Below, in pieces: positions 1-10,620 of a stretch of DNA of 64,000 bases. The notes below the pieces were generated by a model. The model saw only the letters and a list, made by a program, of their open reading frames with translations. It was not told the origin of the DNA and made no database searches. The stretch is taken from assembly GCF_000204055.1 (NCBI RefSeq), contig NW_006768788.1, positions 509,115 through 573,114 of the forward strand. The letters are read 5' to 3'. The position numbers and the translations under genes were made by a program. How positions within the stretch are numbered: position 1 is the first letter of the stretch; each line of letters starts with the position of its first letter. Source of the DNA: Melampsora larici-populina 98AG31. Lineage: Eukaryota > Basidiomycota > Pucciniomycetes > Pucciniales > Melampsoraceae.

Positions 1-1887
1 GTCGTTACTTAGTGAGTCGACTCTCTTTTCCTCCAGGTCACAGTCCAGTTCGACTAGTATCCGCTGAATTTTCCGCCACTCTAAATTGACTGCTACATGT
101 TTTGACTTCAGATTTCTCACCACCCCCTCTGTGGTCGTGTTATCCGTCAGAAACACCAGTCTGCGACCGCGCACTTCACACGTCTTCGCCGCCATTTCTA
201 GACCTAGACGTACTGCGATCGTCTCGGCCCAGGCAATATCTCTCTTGACCCCCAACTCGTCGGTCGAGTTCCAGCCTTCTTTGAGCCTCCACTGAGCCCA
301 CTTGCCCCCAACGATTACGCCTATTCCGTGTGTAATCGCCGCGTCGCCGACCCATTCTAGGTCCAACAGGTCTTTTTTGGGGAGAAGTTTGTGGTTGGTG
401 AAGTTTTTCAGGACCCTCTTCCAATCCCAGAGGTCTTCCTTGACGCTTCCCGGCATTTCCCTCAGCGCTTTCTTGTTCACCCAGGTCGCCATCCAGTGAT
501 GGACGTTTGGGGTGAAGCACTTCATCTGCGGAAGCATGTAAGTTAGATGGTGCAACCTTCCCGATAGTTTTTCTACCTCCTGTAGCGAGAATGGCCCTGC
601 CTTGCTCAGAGCTTCATCTACCTGTCTCCTTCTCTCCTCCAGCTTCTCCTCGGTCAATCTTACTGACTTGTTTTTTCCATTCCATATGAATCCGATGTAT
701 CGTTGTTCCGTTGCGAACTCGGAGTATTTTCCATCGTTGGTTTTGACGCCTAGTTGTGCGCTTGCGTTTACTACGTCCAGCATGGACGTCTTGTTTCCCC
801 TATCTTTCACCTTGACGAACAGATTGTCCTCCACCCAACGGAACACCTCATCGAACTTGAACTCCGCCCTCATCAGCTCTTTCCAGGCGTCAGCTGGTCC
901 GCCAAAACTGCCGCAGCCGGCCACGCCTCCAAAGGACACTCTGGTGTCCAGTATGATGAAACCGTCATTCGTCCTTATCGCCAGGAAACACCACTGACTT
1001 GGGTATGTTGGGATTTGGCGGTAAGCCTTTTCCCAATCGAAGATTCCCAGCTCCAACTCCCCTTCCGTCTCGACGAAAAACGTTGCTACTCTTGCGAAAT
1101 CATCCCAGGTGGTTTTGAACCACGTTTTATCCACGAACGAGTTTACCAAAGGCGTCGCAACGTCGTACTTCGGGAAGGATAAGTCGTTTATCACCCTCTT
1201 TGACCCGTCTCCGTTGGTGACGACCCCCATCGGACTGGTTCTGAAAAATCCCAGGTAATGTTGGGCTTCTTCTACCGTGAATGGCCCTCTCATTCTGCCG
1301 GAGTCTAATTCCTTTTGGATCTTTTCTGCTATGACTCCACTTCCTTTGACCGATCTTTCGTGATTCGGCGGTGAGTAGTAATCCAGACCTTCTATTGTGT
1401 GATCCGGTATCCCCTGGTCGAATCCCTCCTTAAAACCAATGAGGATTTTTTGGTGCTTGTCTAGGATTTTGTGCTTTCGTAGCATCTTTTCCCATTCTAC
1501 CAGGTTCATCTCGCATGTTACCTCCGTCGGCCATTCCCTGTTTGGTACCCAAACCGGCTTGGGTTCCGTGCTGCGTTTTTCTTGGGCTGCTTTTCCCTGT
1601 ACGTCTATTTGGATCTCGGTCAGTGTTAATCTCTGTTGCCCCTTCCCACTCGGGCATGCAAGCTTTTTTGGCTTACTTTCTGGGTTCCCTCTTAACTTCT
1701 TTTCCGCAGTCGGTTTTCCCTGCTCGGCTTGTGCGTCCACGACCCCTAACCTGGCCGCGTGGCTTTTCTGTTCGGTCTCCTCATGGTCCTGATCATCTTC
1801 CGTGTCACTGTATTCAATGGATGGACAACATAAGTGTTCTGTCTCAATTATTGGACGATTTTTGGATGGGTTGGTCTTTTTTGACAC
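1..1887 (-). CDS. Reverse transcriptase / RNase H (partial, runs off window)
   Basis: One minus-strand frame is open from just after a stop at about 1890 to position 1. In order it shows a charged N-terminal segment, a template-binding part (KRVINDLSFPKYDVATPLVN), the palm motif FDWEKAYRQIP at about 1040-1010, and the segment D-T-R-V-S-F-G-G-V-A-G-C-G. Next comes R-W-V-E-D-N-L-F at the position of the catalytic Y/V-D-D box (about 840-817). An RNase H-like tail with VFLTDNTTTEGVV lies at about 150-90. These are the marks of a retroelement pol polyprotein that copies element RNA. The first aspartate of the expected V-D-D is glutamate here, which may mean a dead enzyme. No upstream ATG is seen; the first Met in frame is at about 1512. 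Confidence 0.75.
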   Translation of the reverse strand, partial: MSKKTNPSKNRPIIETEHLCCPSIEYSDTEDDQDHEETEQKSHAARLGVVDAQAEQGKPTAEKKLRGNPESKPKKLACPSGKGQQRLTLTEIQIDVQGKAAQEKRSTEPKPVWVPNREWPTEVTCEMNLVEWEKMLRKHKILDKHQKILIGFKEGFDQGIPDHTIEGLDYYSPPNHERSVKGSGVIAEKIQKELDSGRMRGPFTVEEAQHYLGFFRTSPMGVVTNGDGSKRVINDLSFPKYDVATPLVNSFVDKTWFKTTWDDFARVATFFVETEGELELGIFDWEKAYRQIPTYPSQWCFLAIRTNDGFIILDTRVSFGGVAGCGSFGGPADAWKELMRAEFKFDEVFRWVEDNLFVKVKDRGNKTSMLDVVNASAQLGVKTNDGKYSEFATEQRYIGFIWNGKNKSVRLTEEKLEERRRQVDEALSKAGPFSLQEVEKLSGRLHHLTYMLPQMKCFTPNVHHWMATWVNKKALREMPGSVKEDLWDWKRVLKNFTNHKLLPKKDLLDLEWVGDAAITHGIGVIVGGKWAQWRLKEGWNSTDELGVKRDIAWAETIAVRLGLEMAAKTCEVRGRRLVFLTDNTTTEGVVRNLKSKHVAVNLEWRKIQRILVELDCDLEEKRVDSLSND

Positions 1888-2482
1888 TGCCTATCCTCTC
1901 CTTGGCACTTCATATTTGCTCAATCTAGCGCGTGCGGTACGGGAGTACCCGGGGAACGAGCCGAAACAGCTTTTTAAAAAAGGCTCAGGGGCTCTCTTCT
2001 GTCCCAAAAGGCTCGGGGGCTCTGGTGTGCTAGGTGTGTCTAGCATCTCTTTTTGGGTTCAAAGAGGGAAACAAAATCTTTTTTATTAAAAAACATCATG
2101 TGATGATTCGTAGCAACAACGAAAACCATTTCTGCTCTTGATATGTAGATTTTGGATTCTTCTACATAGGTATGGGTCATTTGCTGCCCGTTTTCCTCAA
2201 CTTCATTCTTTGCTGCCACCTCCCAGGCTCTAAAGATATGTCTCTGTATGCCTCTTCTCGGCTCGCGCCATGTTTACGACTCTCTGGGTATGATATTGCT
2301 GAGGAGCCAGTTTTTTAGGAGAGGTTCGTGTATACGAAAAAATTTTGGGATGCAGAGATGGAAACAAGGGGGGAGAGAAAGGGAAACAGGTGGGGACTTT
2401 TTTAAAAGGATGAAAAAAGGGAGGTGGACTCAAGAAAAACTTGGAGGAACCGAATAGGTAGAAGACTTTGGCCGTGCCCGAC

Positions 2483-3841
2483 TTACCATTTGTTGGTGTT
2501 GTTTCTGTGAACTATGGCTAACGCACCACCTTGACCCCCGCTCCCGCTTGCATTCGGTTTCGGTACAATAGCGAGTTGATTGTTCGGTTCGCTCGGGCCT
2601 GCGATGGTGTTTCCTTGGTTAAAACCTTGGTTCCCGCCGCTTGCATAGGGGTACGAGCTGTAAGGGGTGTAGGGCTGGTATTGGAACTGAGGTTGGGTGT
2701 GGTATTGGCCCGTGAAAGGTTGGAAACCGAAATTGGCTTGTCCCTTGGCATAAGGATGTCCACTTCCATGAGTGTTTTCGCGGTCTCTATAGCTTTGGCG
2801 ATCATTTCGATTGTTGTTCTTATGGTACTTGGCTTTGCCTCTTTTTCCTCCGTGATGATCCTCACCTCTGTTGTTTCTCCAACTTCCTCCAGACCCGTTT
2901 CCGTTCTGATTTGCAGCCGCAAATTCCCTCTTGATCAAACTCCGCTCTTTCGCGCTCGAGGGTTCTGGTGTCTCTGCTACTGCTACATACGGGTTTTCGG
3001 CGTGGCTACGTTCTCCTGAAGAGTCAACCTTGTCTTTTGCTGCTCTGAGGATATCCTCGTGTAAGACTCCCGCATTACTCATCACACGCTTTCCTGCTAT
3101 CAACCTGAATTGCATTACTAACTTCCTGACTTTGATGCAATACCGTAGAGCTATCATCCAGCAGGACGTGGACCGTCTTATGTCGATGACGTTTTGCCTG
3201 TGCTTCCTGAAGTTCTCCGCACATTTCGGCATGTTGTAGTATTCTTCTACGTAGCGGATGAATAAATCCATGTGGTCTAGCCATTCGCCATAGGACAGGA
3301 GTAGTTCGTCTTTGGGTTGCAAACCCGAGTACGTCATTGTGTCGTCCCCCTCCTGTAGCTCTTTCACCGTTTTCACCTTCCTCTGGTTCGCCTTTTCACA
3401 GTCGCGGTCGATCCAGTCCAGGTTGAACACCGTTAATGGCACATATGCCTTCAATTTGGTCATCTTCTGGTGGAAACAGGGTGATAATTTCAAGAGACTG
3501 TTGTTTCGGAGTTGCTGGTCATCAACGTAGGTTATCTCCTCTTCCGGATTTGCCACTTCGTCGCCTTCCTTCTCTACACTTTTCCCTTTTGACTTGATAG
3601 CGTTTTCGGGCACGACAGGGTCTGCAACAGTTCGTACTGGGGTGGGTTCGACTAGTTGGGGGGCGCGCTCGACTTGTTGGGTCTCGGGATTGTTAAGCGT
3701 CATTTTGGGAACATTTGTCGCCCCTTGGTCTAGGTTACGAATCTTCTTGGTTGACCCCAGGACCGCGCCCGTCCTGTTCTGTTCCTCGTCTACGATCAGA
3801 GACTCTGTTCGTGGTCTCCTCTTACTTGCTTGAATGGCTGT
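2483..3841 (-). CDS. Gag-like protein of the retroelement
   Basis: The frame is open from about 3841 with an ATG at 3703; from that ATG the protein is 406 residues. The N-terminal half is acidic and then alpha-helical (WLDHMDLFIRYVEEYYN, then RKHRQNVIDIRR), as expected for a capsid-like region. The C-terminal third is rich in Gly, Asn, Gln and Tyr with basic patches (NNRGEDHHGGKRGKAKYHKN), as in nucleic-acid-binding gag tails. No CCHC knuckle is present. A perfect GTAAGT donor follows directly after the last sense codons (around 2486), so gag may be spliced to the pol frame, but I could not find an acceptor that keeps the frame. Assignment as gag rests on its position next to the RT. Confidence 0.55.
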   Translation of the reverse strand, partial: TAIQASKRRPRTESLIVDEEQNRTGAVLGSTKKIRNLDQGATNVPKMTLNNPETQQVERAPQLVEPTPVRTVADPVVPENAIKSKGKSVEKEGDEVANPEEEITYVDDQQLRNNSLLKLSPCFHQKMTKLKAYVPLTVFNLDWIDRDCEKANQRKVKTVKELQEGDDTMTYSGLQPKDELLLSYGEWLDHMDLFIRYVEEYYNMPKCAENFRKHRQNVIDIRRSTSCWMIALRYCIKVRKLVMQFRLIAGKRVMSNAGVLHEDILRAAKDKVDSSGERSHAENPYVAVAETPEPSSAKERSLIKREFAAANQNGNGSGGSWRNNRGEDHHGGKRGKAKYHKNNNRNDRQSYRDRENTHGSGHPYAKGQANFGFQPFTGQYHTQPQFQYQPYTPYSSYPYASGGNQGFNQGNTIAGPSEPNNQLAIVPKPNASGSGGQGGALAIVHRNNTNKW

Positions 3842-4990
3842 TCATTTGGTCTTTCAGCCTCTTTCCATTTCCGCCTCCGGATCGAAAGGTATTTGTCCGT
3901 ACATAGCTTCGTAAGCCTGGAGCATCGTTTTGCCGAGCATGACTTTGTTCCGGTTGAACGCGTCTACGATGGTGAGCCACCATTGATTTCGGCTTTCTAG
4001 ATGCGTATCTACGAAACCAAGCGTATTTGGGTTTGTTTAAAGTCAGATTCACTTCTTGACTCAAAACTTCTTTGGTCCTTTTCCGAGGACTTTTTAGATA
4101 GGGTTTCTTAGGGCGTGATTTATTTTCTTCCTCTGATGGTCTCGGCTACGGCCGTTGGGAGTCTCATCCTCTCCTGACCAAGGGTGAAAATACTGCCCGC
4201 TGCCGCCTGGATTTAGCTCCAGCTGCCTCAGCTTCCGCTGGAATGATCTTTATTTTGATCATATAAGTGCGATGATTTCCTCGTCCTGTTGCTTCCAGCT
4301 AGTGGCAGAGACGGGTCCTCGAATAGAATGAGGAAACCGGGATGTAGCTCCCTTCGGCCTTGGCGTTTGCCGGACAGCTCTTTCGAGCCTGCACTTTTTT
4401 TGGGATGTGTGTTGATTTCAAAGGGGGGAGTGGAGAGAGAGATAGGGGTCTAGAGTGTAGCTGCAAGCTTGTGTGTGTCGTACTAGTGGGATGGGAGATG
4501 AGAGCTCGGTGGAGAACGTGGGATTTGGAAACGAGGGCTTGGTGGAGAACTGATTTCTAGCGGAAGGTATGTGGTTTTCCAAGAATTGAAAACTGTCTGT
4601 GAACTTACCACTGATGTTTGCCTCGTCTGCATCCCCTTCTGCTTCACTCAGATCACTACTGGCTTCAGTTGAATCTTTTTCCATCCTTACTGGGCCGAAT
4701 GGGCAGATTAAACCAGCTACGTTCCTACTGCTTGGCATTCCCGAATTGGTTGGTGCTGCACTTGCTCCTGACTCCTGTTCGTGGTTGTTCACGAATTCTA
4801 TCTCTCCTTCTGCTTCAGGTTCGCTTTCTCCTGCTTCGTCATTTTCTGCCTGGTCGTTCGCAGTCTCTTGACGATTTTCTCCGTTGCGGTTCCTAGACTT
4901 GCTTCTGAGTCGAGGACCTGACTCCCCGTTTCGTACTGCCTCCTCAGCTCTCCTTCTTGATTCCGCGAGTTCTTCTAGAAAGGTTACCAT
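3842..4990 (-). pseudogene. Broken upstream ORF of the retroelement
   Basis: An ORF from 4990 to 4418 begins with an ATG (M-V-T-F-L-E-E-L-A-E-S-R-R-R) and is acidic and low-complexity. A GTAAGT donor near 4609 may end its first exon. Between about 4020 and 3864 another stretch reads as a coherent helical segment (LTIVDAFNRNKVMLGKTMLQ, then A-Y-E-A-M-Y-G-Q-I-P) before hitting TGA. The downstream gag frame resumes after two stops, so this section has either a frameshift or an unrecognised intron. Function unknown. Confidence 0.4.
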
Positions 4991-6396
4991 TTCCGCGTTT
5001 TCTTTTTGGAGTTTCCTTCTTCAAAAAATTCGATAATCTATCTTTGTTCTAGTGGTACCTAAAGTTATTTGTTGATAATAACAGATATTTTCGAGAACTG
5101 AAATGCTGAAACTGGAATTGGATGTGCTGAGTTCTGCTGTTCTGAGAGTGATCGTGGGAGATATTCTTTTTCTCTCTCTGGGGAGAGAGAAAAACTCTTT
5201 TCGCACGCCACGTTGTACGTGCTATTAGCATATGCTCGTAGCTGTTCCAACGAGCACCACAGGCATGGAACTCACGGCAAAGTCGTGCCTTGGTTTGCCG
5301 CACCAATCAATTCCATTTTTTTAATTTCTGAATCTGATACCATCTTCCTCTAGTTGAAATCTGGAAAGAAGATGGTTGTACAAAGTCTTGCAAAAATAAA
5401 CATTTTCCACATCCAAAAACTCACAATTAGCCTTACTGTACAGTTGTTTTGGAAAACAAATGTTCCTGCTATTTATTTTTGACTTTTCATTTTTCATATT
5501 TGCGGTTTTCAATTTGGTAGAAAGTGCACAAAAATGGTTGATGAAGTGGCCTCAGTTTGAATTGCACCGCTTGCCTGGAGCCAGCTTCAGCGCTCAATTC
5601 TGCATAAATAACCCAGATGGGCAAAATCTCAATTAACCCGGGATATAAAACAGATAGATAACTTCTTTTTCTTTGGGTCACAAGTTTAAGCTATAGTCTA
5701 GAGGTTTTCAAGGTGGCCAAGTAAAGATATGCTCATGCACAAGAATATCTCATGTGATTTGGACTTTGCACTGGTCTCTCCATGTGAGCATTACTTTTGA
5801 CTCAGTAAAGATTTGTGTGCGGCAAAGATTTGTGATTTTTGAGAATAGACATCGATAACAAACCGATTATTGAAGGTCATGGTTTTCTTTTTGATTGCGT
5901 CCTTTTGTAAGGTTGTAAGCATGTGATTCGCAATGAAGCCTCATGGCATGCTTCCCATGCAAGTGAGTACATAGGGTCGTCAAATGGATGGAAACAGTTG
6001 AATGAAAAGGGTCTGGTCTTTGTCTCTGAGAAATCAGTTGAGCCACGAATTTCATAAAATCCATGGGAGTTGGTAATTTGGTATAACCGTAACCTAGGTA
6101 TTATGTGATATCTGGCATGTACATAGAGAGAATTACATAAAGAAAAGTGGTCAACTTCGGAAGGTCAGAAACTGCCACGTCGTCGTACTAAATTATTACT
6201 CGACTTCATTCAGTTCTTCACTTGAAAATCAAATCAACTCATCCCATCTCTCCTCTCCATCCTTAACCTTTTCCATTCTCAACAAAACATCATCTCACTT
6301 AGTTTCTTCTCACGATCATCCATTGAACCTTTTATACTCTCAGTTTACATCTATCAAACCTCTCTATTACTCCTACCCTTGAAGGGCTACATAAAA
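4991..6396. other. Intergenic: element flank and PDI promoter
   Basis: No convincing gene. Short overlapping ORFs at 5021-5306 (minus) show no coherent protein and are treated as chance. The last 150 bases before the PDI start are C/T-rich with a TATA-like CTTTTATACTC near 6328, typical of a fungal core promoter. Confidence 0.5.
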
Positions 6397-8486
6397 ATGC
6401 GATCATTCAGTTTGCTATCAGCCTTTGTGGCTTTAGCTGTTTGCACTGTTCGTGCTGATTCAGCTATTGATGACAGTGAGGTGATTGATTTGAAAGCCGA
6501 GACTTTCACATCTACCGTCGATGCTGCACCTCTTATTTTGGTCGAATTCAGTAAGTATCTCTTTTCTTACTCTTCATCATCTCTTCATTTCTCGATCACT
6601 TTCAACGTCTCATCTTCTGATCGGTGTTTTGTTTTGTTTCACCTTTTCACAGTGGCCCCTTGGTTTGTCTATCTTTCAAAGTCTCTGTCTTTCACATTTG
6701 TTGTCTAACTTGATCCTTCTTCATTGCGCAGGTGTGGACATTGTAAAGCATTGGCACCATTTGTTAGTACCCTTATTACTTTCTTTTGCTTTCCACTCAA
6801 TTCAATACGACAATCTCAACTAATTGTAATTGTCTCATAATAGTACGCAGAAGCTGCCATTGCCTTGAAACCCAAAGCCATCAAATTGGCCAAGGTCGAT
6901 TGTACAGCCGAGACCACTCTTTGTTCTGAACAGGGTGTAACAGGTTATCCGTAAGTAAAACCCTTGGTTTTCATTTCATTGTGAATCGGCACTTTGCTAA
7001 TGATCTGTTGGGTTTGAATATGACATTTGTAGAACTTTGAAGCTATTCAACAAAGGAGTAGTATCAGATTACAATGGACCAAGAACGACTGACGGTATTG
7101 TTTCTTACATGATCAAGTAAGTGCTTCGTGTTAGAATCAAGTGCGATAACAAATCATTGACTAGGATCTTCGTTTCTTCTACCTTTCTAGACGATCCCTT
7201 CCCGTTGTCTCGTACCTTTCCCCAACGAACCATACCGAATTTTCTTCCTCGGACAAAGTGGTGGTTATCGCCTACCTCGATTCTGCCGACACAGCCAATT
7301 TGGAAGTTTTCCAGTCATTTGCTGAAGGTCATCGAGATGACTATGCCTTTGGATGGACTCACCAAATCTCAGAGATCAAGGAAGTCAAAGATGTTAAGAA
7401 GCCAACTGTTGTTGTTTGGAAAAAGTTTGACGAAGGCCGAAATGACCAACACGCTGAGAAATTCACGGCTGAGAGCTTGAAGGAATTTGTTAAAACCAAC
7501 TCTGTACCTCTTCTCGATGAGGTCTCACCTAGCAACTTCCAAACATACGCCGAAGCTGGTATCCCACTCGCTTACGTCTTTATCGAATCCAACAACCCAC
7601 ACCGAGAATCACTGGTCAAATCTCTTGAACCAGTTGCTCGTGAACACAAGGGCAAGATTAACTTTGTCTGGATCGATGCTACCAAATTCGCCGATCACGC
7701 CAAGTCTCTCAACTTACAAGACACCAACTGGCCAGCATTTGCTATTCAAAACATTGATGCTCAAACCAAGTTTCCTCTCGACCAGAAGAAGACTGTCGAT
7801 CTTGCTACCGTTTCTCAGTTCACCAAGGACTTCGTAGCTGGTAAACTTGTACCAAGTCTTAAGAGTGCACCTGCTCCCAAGAAACAAGGTCCTGGATCTC
7901 ACATCTTGGTCACCGATGAGTATGACTCGACTGTTTACGGTAATGACAACAAGAAAGATGTTTTCGTTGAATTCTGTAAGCATTTAGTTTCGTTTCATTC
8001 TGAATACTCGTGGTGGCAATTTTTGACTTTTTCTCTTTATTCCTATAGACGCTCCTTGGTGTGGACACTGCAAGAAATTGGCACCTACCTGGGACAACCT
8101 CGCCCACAGTTTCAAAGGCTCTAAGAATATGTTGATCGCCAAGTAAGTCGAGTCTCATTTATACATATGATTGTCTATCATGATCTAACCTGTGTGATTT
8201 TAGAATGGATGCTACAGAAAATGATGTACCACCTTCAACTGGTATCAAGATTGAAGGTTTCCCTACCTTGATGTTCAAGAAGGCCGGATCAAAGGAATAC
8301 ATCACTTTCGAAGGTGAACGAAACCTTGATGGATTGATTGAGTTTGTTGAGAAACATACTGAACACAAAGCTGTGAAGGTTGAAATTGCCTCTGATGAGG
8401 AAGGTGAACCTGCTAACCAAGTTGTACTTGATGATGAATCAAGTGAGGAGGCAGAAGATAAAGATGCTGAACATGATGAACTGTAG
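6397..8486 (+). CDS. PDI1: Protein disulfide isomerase (ER, HDEL)
   Basis: Eight exons: 6397-6550, 6653-6662, 6732-6762, 6844-6950, 7033-7116, 7191-7975, 8049-8142 and 8204-8486. All junctions are GT-AG and the frame closes to 515 residues, the usual size for fungal PDI. The product forms and isomerises disulfide bonds in secretory proteins in the ER lumen. Visible: an N-terminal signal peptide ending near V-R-A-D, a first thioredoxin domain with A-P-W-C-G-H-C-K (residues 53-60), two central non-catalytic thioredoxin-like domains, a second active site Y-A-P-W-C-G-H-C-K (391-399), an acidic tail and a C-terminal HDEL retention signal. The start is the ATG that opens the signal peptide; an in-frame codon at 6379 is not an ATG-supported better choice. 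Exon 2 is only 10 nt and sits beside the first active site. Confidence 0.95.
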
Positions 8487-10620
8487 AGGATCGTTAGACT
8501 TAGTACAGTTTCAAAAGTTCAATGTTTAGAGAGTTTTCTACTTGATTTTTTTTTTGCTTTGCATTGCACTTTCTTTTGTCTCTCTGTTCATGAGTAACGT
8601 TTTTGTTAAATGTGGAAGAAGATGATTGATTTTTTTTTCAAAAAAAAAACGTTGTGGGTTAACTTGAGTGAGGAATGTCATTTGTTTGAAATAGAGTTTT
8701 TTGGTCAGTTTCTATTTCCTAAAAGAACACCACGAAAATGACTTTGGAATCGACAAAAGAAAAGAAAGATCTTTTTGGAATCGGTTGCTTGCAATATATG
8801 TTTGTAGTTTCAATGATGCATTTGTAGCGATTAAGTCACTGTGACCTTTACATCTAACTCTCGACACGGTTCATCAAACTTATCTAAACCAAGTACCACG
8901 TACCCCGTCGCGCCAGCGAGGAACTTGTGCACGGTGCACCGTCTCAAATTTTAAGCGTGAGGTCAGAGAGAGTGCGCGGAGAGTGACGGATTAAGTTTGA
9001 AACTCATCTCCCTTGCTCACTTTTCTGGCTTGACAACCCACAATGAGCTGATAATGAGATATGTGCACACCCCTCCCATCTTCAATGGGCCTAAGCTTAA
9101 CTAAGCCTCTCTTCTGGTGCGGCCACGTCCGCTGTCTAAGAGGGACTGAGGGCTAATGCCCCCCCTGAGACCAGTAGGATTTTCAAGCACTTCTTCAAGC
9201 TCTTTCACTTCATCTCACTTCCAGCTTACTAAACTGTTAAGCCTTGATCTGTCTTAAAACCAGGTATAGGACCCATTGCCAATTGTTCCCGTTGATGGCT
9301 TGATCCTTGTGTTACTGTTTAAATTGATCAAATCCCTCTAATTTTGAAGTCACAGACTGAAGTGAGCAAATGAACTTGCCTGTGCTATCTAAGATTTATG
9401 TTGAGCTTTTTGGTGGAAGACAATGTCAATGCTCCAGAGGTTTTTTCAGGTTTTTTCCCCAAATTATAAATACATATATAGTTTGATTCAAATACATGTC
9501 AGTTGAGTTTGTATCACGATTTCACTCTCTTGATCTTGTTTGTGTTTCCTTTAGATTGAAAAGCCCAATCAAGAATGTATTGAATGTTTGTAGTTCAATC
9601 TAAACAGAGAATGGGAAAAACATATCCTTTTTTGGGGGAATAGATACATTATGACTGGTTTCCTGGAATTATCTTTGTGATCAAGACTGTAGTGTATATT
9701 GAATTTGAATGGAAAGAGAAGGTTTGTTCTTTGGATTGTTTTTGACAAGAATTGTAAAAGTTAGCATGTCTGTGTGATGAGGTGGTTTAGTGGTGTGTAG
9801 ATGTGAACCAGTGGATTTGGTTCCAATTTCTAGATAGGAATCAGTTGAGGCATGGTGGCCAGGGTCAGTTGAGTTACTCTAGGTTTGACCCTGGGGCCTG
9901 GATTGCAAAAGGGCTGACATGGGACTTGAGAGAAATCTACAGAGTAATATGGGCAGCCACACTTGGCTCTGAACTAATCCACTGGAGTGCTCACCTACTC
10001 TTTGTTGAGAGAAAGTGAATGAAATGACAATGTACCTTGTGAAAATTGACCCTATGTTTGACAAAAGGGTGGTGGGCAGGAAACAAAGAAATGATTGGAA
10101 AGATACTGGTTCAATAACAATTGGAACTGCTGTGGACTGAAGGGGACTATAATAGATGTATATGGTTCATAATGTCAAAACTGAATGTACTGATAGGATA
10201 ATCATTTTGTGATATTGCTGCTTGACAAATTTTGAAAATGAGAGACAAAATGAAAACAAGCTACAATGAAAGAAATGAGAAAAGATGAAAAGTCAGGCTC
10301 AAACAGGCTGATTGGGGGATCCTGTTAAATTGCCATTTTTAGTTGCAGATATTCTTTGAGAAGAGCTTTTGCTCTGCCTTGCTTGCATATCCCTTAGCCT
10401 CTCACAGATCCCACTGTGTTGATACTAGATAACAACTACAAGACTGTGTTGTAGCCAATGGCCATGGGTTTTTGAGTGTCCTTACCAAGATTCTTGCCCT
10501 GATAAATTTGGATCACATGTAACATGAGAAGAATCAATCAATTTAGATGAGTCAAAAGATATCAAATACATAATGAATAGACTCAACCTGATATCCAAAA
10601 CACTGGTCAATTCCTCACAT
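8487..10620. other. Intergenic, 2.1 kb
   Basis: AT-rich 3' flank of PDI with T-runs at 8548 and 8630, then sequence without a supported ORF. A short GC-rich island at about 9115-9180 can form small stems (CTGGT with ACCAG; GGGC with GCCC around TAAT), but it matches no RNA family I recognise. The last part is the 3' flank of the minus-strand gene that follows. Confidence 0.5.

Larger units (their letters stand above)
1..4990 (-). mobile_element. Decayed DIRS-like retroelement, left-truncated by window
   Basis: A block that looks GC-richer than the following genes holds, on the minus strand and in transcription order, a low-complexity acidic ORF (4990-4418), a broken middle part (about 4060-3842), a gag-like ORF (3841-2483) and a reverse transcriptase/RNase H ORF that runs off position 1. 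This order, and an RT with the FDWEKAYRQIP and F-G-G-V-A-G-C-G-S-F-G-G signatures, resembles the DIRS/tyrosine-recombinase class as found in rust fungi. The tyrosine recombinase would lie left of the window, so the class is inferred. In-frame stops near 3870-3842 and no ATG near the start of the pol frame indicate decay or unrecognised splicing. No terminal repeats were found. Confidence 0.7.

Noticed and set aside
5021..5306. Three overlapping minus-strand ORFs near the left retroelement
   Set aside because: Different frames of the same AT-rich DNA, no coherent protein, no splice partners.
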